DNA of 64,000 bases from Sanghuangporus weigelae (GCA_033182465.1 CP137328.1:806001-870000); one strand, 5' to 3'. Shown: positions 1 through 10,377, numbered from the stretch's first letter. Translations and numbers: made by a program. Notes: generated from the sequence alone by a model not told the origin.

Positions 1-267
1 CTTTTGTAAGTGTTGAGTTTAATGATGGATGTCGATAATTCTTCTTGAATCGATGCTTAAGTAGGATCGGCTCTGGAGCATCAGAAGATCCTTCAGAGCT
101 CGATGGAGGCGGATGCAGAACAGTCTTGTAGATTTTCTGTTTTAATAGACACGTTTTCAGATATGCAAAAGGCTTTTTACAGAAACTAGTAATCTAACCG
201 CTTCAGCGCCTTGCTTGACAAGCTGTGTCAAAGGAGATTCCAGTAGATTTAGAGTCGGTGAAGCCAT
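1..267 (-). CDS. BUD32: BUD32 / PRPK-type kinase, 5' part (runs off left edge)
   Basis: This is the N-terminal part of the atypical small kinase of the EKC/KEOPS complex, which supports N6-threonylcarbamoyl-adenosine formation in tRNA. The start ATG is at 267. Exon 1 (267-199, 23 codons) ends in KQGAEA, the glycine-poor nucleotide-loop signature of Bud32. An intron spans 198-137, and exon 2 runs from 136 past the window edge. Exon 2 opens with KIYKTVLHP and contains LLKHRFKKNYRHPSL, matching the family's K-x-RF-x-K-x-YRHP-x-L motif. The remainder, including the catalytic HGD and DFG motifs, lies outside the window. A second, decayed copy sits at 6793-7845, and the two share the exon 1/2 boundary exactly. 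This copy keeps the YRHP tyrosine, which the other has lost, so it is probably the working gene. That is inference, because only 68 codons are visible. Confidence 0.85.
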
Positions 268-1234
268 GATCACCCTCTAATAGAACCTTGAGGTTCCGTT
301 CTCAGATTACAGCAACTGGTTGGGGTGCAACCTGAGAGCCGAAGAATTTGACATTTTGTAGCCGTGGGAATCTTTGATCCGTCGTATGACGTGACTTACC
401 GACCGAAAATCGCGCCTCAATCACTGGCAACTACTGAAGTCTTCGCAGACGAAGCAAGGGTATTCTATTCAGCAAGCGCGAGTCGATAAATCAGCCAAAA
501 GTGTCAATACAGTACTGTAAGTGTCACCAGTGCGATGACGGAGATCACTGATGTTTTGAACCTAGTGAGAGAACTGCCAGCAAATCTAAACGTTCTATCG
601 CTTTTCGTCAACTGAAGGATTTGGCACGGTGCCAACGGATGCAGTTGCTCAATATCAGATTTCCAAGAATGAGGGCAATATCAAATCGGTTGAAGTTTCG
701 AAAAAGTTACATGTTTTACCGGATATCAAGCTTTGAGTAGGTAGACTCATGACCGAGGCACGGTGATGACACGACAGAATACTCTTTTCTGTTAGAGATC
801 GATTCGAATGGGAGCAGCCCAGGGTCAGGAGCATGGGTAACGGTAATGTTCTCGCTCCGATGAGGTCTCCGCAAAATTATTGACGGACCAAACTTTGGCA
901 AATGAAAACTTAATTGCTCTCATTAATATTAGTGCAGTCGGAGACGTCTTTTTCATGAGTTAAATGCTCAGCAGAGGAACTTTTATGTCCGGCTAGACTT
1001 TCCGGTTGGCCCTGATCATGGAGCTTGTCGTTCCATGTGCTATTTTTAAGTTGCTGATGATGGCTGTTCTTTCTTTTTCGGTTCAATATTACACCTATTA
1101 CTCGCGGAATGGACCTATACTCTTTCAAACGGGATGAATTTTTTTAGGAACAATCATGCAGCCCGCTCCTATATATCAGGGTGACGGTGGGCTACTCAAG
1201 CCTGCAATTCATTGCTCTCGTCTATTTCTCTCAA
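268..1234. other. Intergenic region between BUD32 and SSP1 (divergent promoters)
   Basis: No open frame with a recognisable domain or paralogue was found. The stretch separates two divergent starts, BUD32 at 267 (minus) and SSP1 at 1235 (plus), so it should hold both promoters. Near SSP1 a TATATATC sequence begins at 1170, 65 bp before the ATG. A single GATCAT half-site at 1013-1018 lies in the context CCTGATCATGG, which resembles half of the palindrome found upstream of the other SSP copies. Confidence 0.5.
1170..1177 (+). promoter_or_regulatory. TATA-like box of SSP1
   Basis: TATATATC starts 65 bp before the SSP1 ATG. The diverged paralogue at 11268 has TATAAA 63 bp before its ATG, so position is conserved between the two copies. 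Confidence 0.5.
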
Positions 1235-2121
1235 ATGAAGTCTTCTCTTGTGGTTGCTCTTTTCTTGACTTTCTCGCTAGAGAGCTTTGGTCTTGCTCCG
1301 AAATTCATTCGGAGTAATGATCTTTCATCGTGCTCTTCGGCTGTCGCGGTCAACTCAACGATAATTAATGTCGGTGGAAACGAGGTCCGAAAGTCCACAT
1401 TCACGTGTCCAGATGGTACTTGGTCCTCCGACTCAGGGAGTGCTGAAATAGTGGCTCCATCTGCGAGGTCTACTTTCATACCTCTGAACAGTTCCTCGGA
1501 GTTGTCTCAACGCAGCGTTGTCGAGTGCAAGAATCCCTCGCCGGAATGTCAGTGCGGTCTGCAGAGTAGGTGTTTCGAGTCGAGTAAGGATTCGTTCGTT
1601 CTGACCGCATTCAAATTCAGCCCAATGCTTTTGTACTCAACAAACGCCAAATGGCCCAGCACCAAATGACTGTCAGGTTCTCCTCGACTCTCTCTCGATC
1701 ATTCCTCAAATCGACGGACCTACATTCGTAGTCCCACCGCTGTCCTTCCAGCTCATCCAGTTTCAATCATGTGGGTATATTCTTCATTGGACACTTACTT
1801 CTGCAAACCTATGTATTTGTCGGTTAGGTGCGCTCCAGTGGGATAATATGATTACTACCAGTCCATTGGAATACTGCTATGATGAGCTTGTGAGTCTTTC
1901 TTTTTAGATTGCTGCATACTCGATAATGACATGTGTCATTGCGACTAGCATTCAATGGCTAGTCTGGGCGTTCAGGGTTGTTTTCAAACAGATGCTGGCA
2001 CGGGATTACTCTGCAACGTTAGTAACCACGACTGGTGGAGGATGGAGTTACTCTTGATTTATACGTGCGGATAAAGTTCTTATAGCTATCCTGACAAAGG
2101 ATGTTTCGTGTCGAGCTTTAG
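1235..2121 (+). CDS. 12-cysteine secreted protein, SSP family copy 1
   Basis: Small secreted protein of unknown function, about 220 aa. Exons: 1235-1565, 1621-1770, 1828-1889, 1949-2046 and 2100-2121. It has an N-terminal signal peptide (MKSSLVVALFLTF...), then a central motif close to NVGGNEVRKSTFTCP, the block PECQCG, and LEYCYDEL near the end. Twelve cysteines match those of copies 3, 4 and 5 position for position. The exon 2, 3 and 5 lengths (150, 62 and 22 nt) equal those of SSP4. The last exon reads M-F-R-V-E-L-stop, like M-F-R-V-A-T-stop in SSP4. The donor after exon 4 (GTTACT) is weak; if it is not used, translation continues to a TAA at 2072-2074. Which end is used cannot be told from sequence. 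I recognise no named domain. Confidence 0.75.
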
Positions 2122-3253
2122 AAAATAGCGTCTCTCTAGGAGATGCAGGTTTAGCTACGGTCAGACAGGCGCCTTTCTATAAGGCACCACAGAATGTTGT
2201 AGTCGGCTGTGAAGACGTCTCGCCTTGTACATGGATATTGCGATCATTTCTAGTTCGACGGGGCTTGCGGGTTATGTAGTACTTACGGAATGGATAATAT
2301 TAAATATCATGAGAAAGAAACCTATGAAATTCAGAATTTTTCATGGCCAAAAGGTTTTGTCGATTACAGTAATTACTGAGATTTGAACGTCTTCCACTTG
2401 CAGGAGTTGTTGACCCCCATACCGTTCTCCCATGCCGTTCTCCCAATGGCCATGGCCTTCTGCGTTGTTGGGATCTTAAGACATTTGAAGAAGTTTCCTA
2501 TTCAAGTTTATTCATCATCTTGTATTCGTGGGAATTTCGGATGGAACCCACCTCAGCCTGATCACTAGCACTGACGACCTCGATGTCTTCTTAATGCTTC
2601 AGATGAAGGTTTGTGCTCTGTGACATGCAGTGTTATGAGGTCAGCTTTAATTTCTTTGGAAGCGTATGTCCATCATGATCATGCGGCTTCTCCAGGCACA
2701 CCTTTGCAGGTCTACAGCAGTCGCTCTGACTCACTCGTACATTAAAATTGAGCAAATCTAGGTTGGGCCCACTTGCCTAACAATGGACGAAAGTCAAACG
2801 GACTCGATTTCAATCGACCGATACCTGGACCTCACCAGGGCGAACTTTATTTGTCTGAAAATTTGTGGATCGTGACTCAAGGTAAGAAGTTTTTTTTGCT
2901 TGTCTTGGTCATGATGGCCATGGAGGGAATTCACTCCTGATAGCATCACGGCTTTACTGCCTCCTGCAGTTCACGAGCTGAATAACTGACAATGAACTAG
3001 ATCATCTAAGCAGACCCGATCATTGATCATGGGGGTATGTTTGGCTTGCTCAAGGGGGTGATGTTTTGTTCCTTCATCTCATTCTCGAGTGCCACTCTTG
3101 ATTTCTCTTCAATGCTTATTGTTGGATAGTCCCATGCTGCAGCTTTAGCCACATTTTCGAGACAATTTGCTTCCACAAAATGGGTCCGAGATGGAAATTT
3201 GGTCTCCCTCATGCTGGCTCACATCTATTTGTTCTCCTAAACCTTTCCGTAAG
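2122..3253. other. Intergenic stretch after SSP1
   Basis: Several short open frames exist (for example 2383-2568), but none shows a signal peptide, a domain or similarity to neighbouring genes. The only notable element is the palindrome at 3018-3028, described separately. I see no gene here that I can support. Confidence 0.5.
3018..3028. promoter_or_regulatory. Palindrome GATCATTGATC upstream of SSP2 pseudogene
   Basis: GATCATTGATC, followed by ATGGGG, lies 236 bp before the ATG of the SSP2 pseudogene. The same core recurs 244 bp before SSP3 and 240 bp before SSP4, although the sequence around it has diverged. This is a candidate transcription-factor site or a conserved relic of duplication. 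Confidence 0.45.
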
Positions 3254-3624
3254 ATGAGGTTATTAGCTGTGTCTGTGTACTGCCGAAGCTACTCGTTCGC
3301 GAGCTTCGTTATGATCCTTAAGTGACGATCAAAGTCGGGAGCCGTTCAAAGCTGTGGACCTGCTCATGTCCTTCGTCAGTCATAGACAACTTCACTACCA
3401 TCAATGTCGATGGCAATGAGTTCCATAGCACAACCTTCAATTGTCCGGAAGGTCACTTGTCCGCATATCATGCTATCAGAGAGTCGCTGAACAGTCGATC
3501 GGAGTTGCTGCGACATAGCGCTGGAGATATCCTATTTGATCATCAAATTTCATGCTTTTGTATAAGCAAATTTAAAGATAGGGTTCCCAACCCTACTCGT
3601 GCTTCTGTAGAGTTGTTACCTTAA
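3254..3624 (+). pseudogene. SSP family copy 2, truncated pseudogene
   Basis: The ATG at 3254 begins a signal-peptide-like stretch (MRLLAVSVYCRSYSFASF) that aligns with SSP3's MKLLTISVFFLSYSIANF. The frame then meets a TGA at about 3322. The homology resumes in another frame with CPSSVIDNFTTINVDGNEF, STTFNCPEG and RSELLRHSAGD, the exon 1 core of the family. After about 3530 the similarity ends: the PECQCG block and exons 2-5 are missing. So there is a frameshift or stop in the leader region plus loss of the 3' two-thirds. It sits in the same orientation between SSP1 and SSP3. Confidence 0.75.
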
Positions 3625-3627
3625 AAG

Positions 3628-3662
3628 ATGAAATACTTCACCCGCTTGACGGTGATCTATGT
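3628..3662 (+). pseudogene. Orphan 5' stub of an SSP4-like gene
   Basis: The ATG at 3628 starts MKYFTRLTVI, closely resembling the SSP4 leader MKYFAAVTIF. The bases just before it (GCTTCTGT ... ATG) also resemble the SSP4 leader region. The similarity stops within about 35 bp, where the next palindrome-bearing promoter segment begins. It looks like the left end of a copy cut off by unequal crossing-over. Confidence 0.5.
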
Positions 3663-3681
3663 CGGTCTTCAAACCAGACCT

Positions 3682-3692
3682 GATCATTGATC
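3682..3692. promoter_or_regulatory. Palindrome GATCATTGATC upstream of SSP3
   Basis: Same 11-bp core as at 3018 and 5537. It lies 244 bp before the SSP3 ATG at 3926. Confidence 0.45.
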
Positions 3693-3925
3693 TCGGAGTA
3701 TATTTGGCTTGCGCAAGGAGCAATATCATATCTATTCGTCCCTTTCTCAACTGCGATTCCGATTTAGAGTAGCTTCTCTTAAAGTTTTACCACCGCTTGG
3801 ACTCGTGCCACAGTGCGGGTTGGATTTTCTCAGAGTGGTGAGGCGAGTCATTTCCATTAAATGGGGTTGCAATGAGGATGGTCTCTTTTCACCCCAGAGC
3901 ACGTCTTTCTCCACCTTGCAAAAAA

Positions 3926-4795
3926 ATGAAGCTCTTGACCATATCAGTCTTCTTCCTAAGCTACTCGATTGCAAACTTTATCATGATCATTGTAGCGGAA
4001 GCCATTCAAATCCCTGGACTTGCAGATTGCCCTTCGGTTGCTGTTGTTGATTCCGTCACCATCAACGTCGACGGAAATGAGATCCAGAGTACAACATTCC
4101 AGTGCATGGATGCTGATTTATCCGAGCGTGCCGTTACACATTCACTACCTAGAAGTTTACTGAGCAGTCCATTGGACTTGTTGCGACGCAATGCTGCCGA
4201 GTGCAAGACTCCTGCACCAGAGTGTCAGTGCGGATTGCAATGTGCGTATAAGTACAGACTTTGAGCGATTTCTAATGTGTATTGTGCTTAGCTGGATGCT
4301 CTTGCCCGCAATCTACCGCAAGAGCTCCTGACAATGGAGACTGTCTAACACTCATCGACTCTCTTCAAGTCATTAGTCAACTCGTCGGGACCACATTCAT
4401 AGTTCCATCTCAAGGACTCGAACTCCTCCAGTTTCAGACATGTTCGTATTAGAATCATCGCCGAATGTCTGAACAGGTTTGATTTGCCGTCTAGGTGCCA
4501 TTGAGTGGATTAATCTGAGCAGTCTTACATTGGAGTATTGCTGGGACGAGCTGGTGAAAATCTCCCTTTGCTTCTTCACTGAATCATCAGGTCTGACTTT
4601 TGCTTAAATCATGTTCAGGGCACTCTAGCCAGTATAACAAACCAGCAGTGTCTCTTGCCCGCGGTGTCCACAGAGGGAGCCTGTGCTCCAGCCGACGGTC
4701 TGTGGGTCATGAAGTGAGTTTCAATGGCAATACTTTAGACTGCAAACTTGAATTGTCTTCATGATAATTTTAGCGTGATTCGTATTGACACTTAG
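3926..4795 (+). CDS. 12-cysteine secreted protein, SSP family copy 3
   Basis: Predicted secreted protein of 213 aa and unknown function. Five exons: 3926-4241, 4292-4441, 4495-4553, 4619-4713 and 4774-4795, with junction phases 1, 1, 0 and 2. It has a hydrophobic leader MKLLTISVFFLSYSIANF. The core INVDGNEIQSTTFQC is followed by AECKTPAPECQCG, then a GCSC pair in exon 2, TTFIVP, LEYCWDEL in exon 3, and two cysteines in exon 4. The 22-nt last exon adds V-I-R-I-D-T-stop. All twelve cysteines are shared with SSP1, SSP4 and SSP5. Exon lengths 150, 95 and 22 recur in paralogues, which strongly supports the model. No enzyme motif is visible. Confidence 0.8.
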
Positions 4796-5776
4796 CGGAG
4801 CGGTTTGGCTTATGCGGTACGACGTGTTTCCCTCGCTGTGTTCATGCTACATCATTGCTTTGAACGATGAAATATGATGCGGTCATTTCAAACTGGCTCG
4901 CTACTTCCGTTTTCGGTATTTTACGGAATCTATTATGATTAAACCTGTGGTTTTCATCAGCGAAACGAAGGATCTTCTATGAAAGAGCTCCTAAAAGCTC
5001 ACTGAAAAACGGTTTATAAAAGCCAGTTGTAATGGTTCCCGCTGTTGTACTCTTTGGGGAGTAGTAGATTACCTCCATCCCTTCGGCCTATTCTTGTCCT
5101 CCGTACTACTTCAAATTGAGATACGAGTAAGAAAACGTCAGTTACTCACCAGTTGGAAATCCCTATTCGGCCGAAGGGCAGGCATAGATTGAGCAAGAAT
5201 CTTCTGGGTCAGGTCGAAGAAGTTGATGCTGGGAATACAATGTCAATCTTTCTTCCTCTGAGAGTTTTCCAACCATCCGCGCTCAAAATAACGAGGAACA
5301 AATAGATGCTTGTTGAGTTTTCCGGTTTATCTCCACGAACGAAATCACAAAGGCTTGTATTTTCAGTGCTGCTTCATCCTGATGGTTAGGAAAAGAACAA
5401 CATAGCGAAGCGAATCAACCTGCCTTGTGTACCGTCTTGTACGATGCTTGGTTCATGCTAGATTGTCAGTTGAGAATTTATACGATACATCCACTTACCC
5501 ATGGCTGATGTAGACTCAGACTTCTCAGCTAACCCCGATCATTGATCATTGGGGACTTGCTCCAATCAAATAGCATCTCTCTGTTTACTACATTTCGTTC
5601 TCAAGCGCACCTGTCAATTTGACGTTGCTGCTTTCTTGATCCCTAAACGACTGAACAGGTGGACTGATACCCAAACTTCCTCTAAAAAACTGCACTTTGA
5701 AAGTGCATCACTTAAATCGGTTGTAAACGAGGGTTATGTCCCCATCCATGCTCCCGCTTCTGTCATCTCTTGAAAC
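4796..5776. other. Intergenic region with unresolved minus-strand coding-like signals
   Basis: No gene is supported. On the minus strand between about 5520 and 4900 there are splice-like borders (GTAAGT, CTAG, CATCAG), and one frame reads VRGDKPENSTSIYLFLVILS. I could not join the pieces into one frame and recognise no family. It may be a decayed gene. The SSP4-proximal end holds the palindrome at 5537. Confidence 0.35.
5537..5547. promoter_or_regulatory. Palindrome GATCATTGATC upstream of SSP4
   Basis: Third copy of the palindrome, in the context CCCC-core-ATTGGGG, 240 bp before the SSP4 ATG at 5777. Confidence 0.45.
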
Positions 5777-6664
5777 ATGAAGTACTTCGCCGCAGTTACT
5801 ATTTTCATCACTGTTTTGCTGAAGGGGATCGTCGCTTCAGTCTCTAGGAGTGAAGGGCTTACATTATGCCCTTCGGCTATCGTGATCAACTCGACCTCTA
5901 TCAATGTCGATGGCAACGATATCCAAAAGACGACATTCGTGTGTCCAGATAGAAGCTTGTCCGCACGCTCTGATACGCATACGCTCTCACTTGCTGCAAG
6001 GCCGTCGATATTTGGCTTGAACAACATGCAGGAGTTGCAGCAACGTAGTGTCGGTGAGTGTAGGACCTCTGTTCCGGAATGCCAATGTGGACAGACCAGT
6101 GAGTTTCGTTGGGTGAACCTTTTTCAGTTCGAACAGGCACTGATGCAGAAGAAACCATACTTTCTCTAGCTTTCTGCTCTTGCAATCAGGTGACACCAAG
6201 TGCGCCTCTGGGAGGTGATTGTCAGACTCTCGTCAGATCTCTGCAGGTCATTCCTGAGGTCGAAGGACCCACATTCGTAGTCCCTGCTCAGGGTTCGCAG
6301 CTCTTGCAATTTCATACATGTGCGTAAAATACTTGCCAGTCGCTCACATCTAGAAACTCATAGTCTGATCTGATAGGTGCCATTTTATGGAGCAACTTGA
6401 TGACTAGTGGGCCACTGGAGTACTGCTGGGATGAGCTCGTAAATTGCTGCTTGTTTCATCAGAGAGTAGAATCTGACCTTTTCTTGAAATGATTAGAGCG
6501 AGATTGCCACTCTGGCCAACCAGAACTGTATCACACAAGCAGTGAGCACAGGAGGGGCATGCGACACGACCGAGCACATCTGGATCATGCAGTAAGTTCT
6601 TCCAAACGACTCATACATACGCAAGTCCCAGAAGCCTTTCAGGATGTTCCGTGTAGCTACTTAG
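5777..6664 (+). CDS. 12-cysteine secreted protein, SSP family copy 4
   Basis: Predicted secreted protein of 216 aa, function unknown. Exons: 5777-6098, 6170-6319, 6377-6438, 6497-6591 and 6643-6664. Signal peptide MKYFAAVTIFITVLLKG. The core INVDGNDIQKTTFVCPD, then PECQCG, CSC in exon 2, PTFVVP, LEYCWDEL, and two cysteines in exon 4. The last exon is 22 nt and gives M-F-R-V-A-T-stop. Without it, the frame would stop at the TAA inside the GTAAGT donor at 6592, so a naive model would lose the C-terminus. Its 3' end faces the 3' end of the BUD32 pseudogene. All twelve family cysteines are present, and it looks intact. Confidence 0.8.
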
Positions 6665-6792
6665 AACAAATATGTCTGACCGGAATACAAAGGACATGCG
6701 ACTATCGGGGTATCGGAGTGACATTTTCGTGGCCATTTCAATGCGCAGCCAGCCAAATTTCTGTATCGAGCCTTTCGCCATGTAGGAAGGCC

Positions 6793-7845
6793 TTAGCCAA
6801 TCATGTTCACTGGCGCCCCGCTTTTTCCGCTTTCAGCCTTAGCATCTGGAGCATTGCCCAAATCAGTTCACGTTTCTGATGTTCTTTGATGCTTTTACAA
6901 GTCAAAAATGGATTCAGAATCAGGGTGGGTTGATGGGAAGGAGCGTTCAAGTTCATACAAGTCGACCGCTTTATCTTCTGGCAAGGCAGAGATAAAAGAC
7001 AGTCCAAAATCAATAAGGACCTTCGTACGAAGAGAGGTGAACTCAGCAATGGGAACGAGAATGGTAGAGAAGGATTACAATCTCAGCTGAGCTTTTGGTC
7101 CCATTGGTGATGTCTGGAGTTGAGGTCGATTTCGTAGCATCATGTTAGACATCGTGAGATTACCGTGGATAACATCTACGTTGTGCATCCTAGTTTCCGC
7201 TCCAATCAAACACATTAGCTCCGCTAAACATGTTCATTAGGCTGGAGAGGTAGAAATAGGAAGGGAGATCTTACGTGGATCTAAGCTGAATGGCACCAAG
7301 GGATCAACTGCCATGTCTTGACCTTCACTTTCTCCTGTGAGTTCTACATCGTCAGGTCGGGTATCTGGTTTCTCGTCAGCTCCAAGTAGAACTCGGACTA
7401 TCTTTCCTTCTATTCATTCTTTCTTGATGACGCGTTCTGGTGCATCGACGATCCTAATTTCAGAGACACGAGAACTCGACCTGAGTATGCGCGTCTTCAG
7501 TAGCTATTGGGACCCCGAAAGATAGTCTGCCAATTACCTGAGGCACCTCATCAGTGCTCGTGCTTTGCCATCAACACGCGCTCTTGTGAGTATCGTCTTT
7601 AGAGACGGGTGTCGATTAATTTTCCTGAATCTATGCTTCAGGAGGACTGACCCTGGAGCACCAAAAGCGCCTTCGGAGCTGGACAGAAGTGGATGCAGGA
7701 CAGTCTTGTAGATTTTCTATCTCAAAACGATTTCAGAAAAGAGAAAAGTTCTGGTATAAGTAGTAATCATCCTAACAGCTTCTGCGCCTTGCTTGGCGAG
7801 CTTTGTATGAGGAAATTCCAACAGATTCAGAGTTGATGCTTGCAT
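6793..7845 (-). pseudogene. BUD32 kinase pseudogene (second copy)
   Basis: The ATG is at 7845. Exon 1 (7845-7777) encodes the KQGAEA loop and exon 2 (7716-7538) the K-x-RF and TRARVDGKARALMRCL region. Exon 3 carries IRIVDAPE but then reads E-stop-IEG, where Bud32 proteins have EWIEG: a TGA at 7416-7414 in place of the Trp codon. Downstream, HGNLTMSNMML replaces HGDLTTSNMML, so the catalytic aspartate is Asn (codon 7161-7159). LIDFGLS and the [14 protein letters not shown] block are still recognisable. The C-terminal GRKRSMVG tail is eroded, and the frame ends at a TAA at 6795. Both key changes are G-to-A transitions. Exon boundaries equal those of the copy at the left edge, so this is a duplicate. 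Confidence 0.85.
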
Positions 7846-8192
7846 CGCAATTTACAGGATTCTTATCATGGAGGCGGGTTTTCAGATGGCTGCGGCTGGA
7901 GCAGAGATGTATTGAAGAAAGCAGAATATGGACGGAGATAGTGGTGCACAGGGGGCAAAATACAAACGACCGAATACACGCGCTGGTGTACATAGTTGAA
8001 ATATGAGAGCTGATATCTTACGTCACTACTTTTTCATCTTCAGGTCCCATATTTCATTTTTCATTTTTTTCAATTCAGTCTGTGATAAGTATTCGGTCAT
8101 TTGCCCGGGTTGGTTGATGTGCAATTTCGCAATTTTGAATATTCAGTTGTTTCTGTAGTCGTGGGAATTTCAAAACTCGTTCAACTCACCCA

Positions 8193-8974
8193 ATGACGAT
8201 TACATCCTACGTTGTCGCGCAAAAAGCATACGCAAAAATCGCATTTCACACTGCTAAATATCCACATAGACAAGTCAATGGTGCTCTTATCGGCAAAGAA
8301 GAATCGGGTACAGTCGAGATTAGCGACGCAGTTCCGCTGTTGCACCACTGGACGAGTTTGAGCCCAAGCATGGAGATTGGACTGGACCTTGTAAGTTTCT
8401 TCATGCATCATTTTTATCTCAGCGGATCCTGACTTTATATTGTTGGTCGTCAACTGAGAGACGCGAAATTATGCGGAGTCACTTGGACTTGATGTAGTTG
8501 GGTACTACCAAGCCTCTGAACATGCGAATGATACAACTCTGGTTCCAGTAGGGGAGAAGGTTGCAGAATTGATTAGGAAGATATTCCCAAATGCTATTGC
8601 ACTTGTTGTGAGTCATTTGCCTCGTGCTCGCGAGGAATCTCTTATTGAGAGTATCCAGGTTGATTCATCAAAACTTGCATCTGGAGAACCAGCTCTCGTC
8701 GTAAGTGATATCTGATCTTCGATCCAGAGCCGCATTCTGAAGTCTTGTAAAGCCTTACCTACCACAAGGCAGCTCAACTTCATGGAGGCCCTCGAACGAT
8801 GGAGCTTTTACGGAGACATCTGGCTTTCGTCTGTCTCCTCCCGACACCGCGTCAACCGTATTACGCCTGATTCGTGACTCCCGCTTGTACCAGAAACTGG
8901 GAGATTTCGACGACCACTTGGAGGATGTTTCGATAGATTGGTTGCGCAACAGCGAATGTAACGTTGAAAGCTAG
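8193..8974 (+). CDS. EMC8: ER membrane protein complex subunit 8/9
   Basis: Cytosolic MPN-like subunit of the ER membrane protein complex, which inserts tail-anchored and multipass proteins; 202 aa, the usual size. Exons: 8193-8390, 8461-8607, 8659-8700 and 8753-8974. The start YVVAQKAYAKIAFHTAKYPH, then VNGALIGK, DAVPLLHHW, LEIG-type helix, GLDVVGYYQA and the C-terminal DFDDHLEDVSIDWL match the UPF0172 (EMC8/9) family. As in other members, no JAMM metal-binding histidines are evident, so it is not expected to be a protease. It is the first conserved gene after the duplicated SSP/BUD32 block, and appears intact. Confidence 0.9.
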
Positions 8975-9341
8975 ACTCATTGTCAACTTAAGAAATGCTT
9001 TTGAGGCCACTTCGCGCGATCATCGGTCCATTCGTCTGTTTTATCACAAGCCAACCATGTCGACGTGGCATGCGGTACCGATAAGTCCGTTTTGTCGGTA
9101 GCATATCATCCATTGCCTCTCTTTTCGTCTCTCTCCGTATTAGCTTGCTGTAGCGACCACATGCAACATATTTCCAGAAGTCAAGAAAACTCATGGCCAC
9201 CTTTTATGGTCCCTTTTTGACGTTCCGAAAACCTACCGACAATAACTCTGCGGCCCGCTAACGCGTTCATGCAGAACGATATGCACACCTTAAAGAATCG
9301 CTTGCAACCCGAGATATGCATTTCAGAGCTTGATTCAGACC

Positions 9342-10377
9342 ATGTTCTACCGTGTACTAGCTGTGTTTCTTGCTTTGCTATATTTTGTCCCAACCGGCCT
9401 TTCAGCTAATTGGTGGACAGTGGAGTGGGACGCTACAGAATTCACTTCCTTCTCAGGAAATATGATAGTTCCAGATACACCTGATGCTGGTGGAACACCC
9501 TATGTTTGGCCCGGTCTGCAGCCCGGGTCCACAGGTGTCTTGCAAGCTGTGTTGGACGGAAGGTGAGGATTCTAGATTGTTTTCCAGGAGATACTCGGAT
9601 TAACCTGAAGTCTCGCCTCAAGGACAGGTACATGGTGGATCGGTGACGGGTGCGTGCCACAGCTCTTAACATGACACAAGTTCTCAAATATTCTGCAGTT
9701 ATTATGGGACGCCTAGGTCAGTTGTGGTCCTCGAGTCTCGATTTAGCACGGCAATGATCTTTCAAACGATGTGATCTACTTGATTAGTCTACCTTGGGGA
9801 AACGGGTTCAATGCTTATCCTGGTATGCTAGCTCTCTATCCTTTGCGGACATTTTGATACATGTCTGTTTAAGGACAAACTGTACATTTCACTTTTTCCG
9901 TCGACTCAAGTGGCACCTGGACGTGCACGTTATCGGGCCCAGGCTCCGCGCAGAGCACCTTTGCACTTCCAGGACTCACCATGAACCGGTTTGTCGACCA
10001 CTTAGCGTCTGGACCAATCCACACATTAAATGAAACCTTTGTTCAGCGCGATATTAGCAGTTGAGCTCTATGACGTAGCTTACAATTTCGGCCCGGTTAT
10101 CGTGAGCACCCTTCTCACCGTCAACACTGTTCAGTACTGATTACGGGTACTCTAGTATCAGAATATCACGTTGACCGCCACAATGGCTGCAAGTAGTTGG
10201 TGCGGTAGAACTTCATCATTGGGTTACAGCAGCGGCGTATGTTTGACATTACTTCTTCTTCTGCTTCGGTAGTACTGATGCAATTTTCTGGTTCCTTAGG
10301 GGTACACCGTCAGTGGGGCGATTGCAAGCGGAAACACCTGTTCTGTCAGTGAGGTAATCATGCCTAGCGCATCTTGA
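9342..10377 (+). CDS. Secreted concanavalin A-like / eqolisin-fold protein
   Basis: Predicted secreted beta-sandwich protein of 209 aa in eight exons: 9342-9562, 9623-9649, 9699-9716, 9788-9822, 9874-9988, 10047-10101, 10156-10236 and 10300-10377. Signal peptide MFYRVLAVFLALLYFVPTGLSA. It contains WWTVEWDATEFTSFSG, TPYVWPGLQPG, GVLQAVLDG, TWWIGDGYYG, GQTVHFTFSVD, and ends CSVSEVIMPSAS. This pattern is known from Agaricomycete concanavalin A-like lectin/glucanase proteins and resembles the G1 (A4, eqolisin) peptidase fold. The Gln of GVLQAVLDG and the Glu of LAVELYDV could correspond to eqolisin's Gln/Glu pair, but this is inference. Exons 2-4 are only 27, 18 and 35 nt. The chosen acceptor at 9623 is the only one that keeps the frame open. 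Confidence 0.7.
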
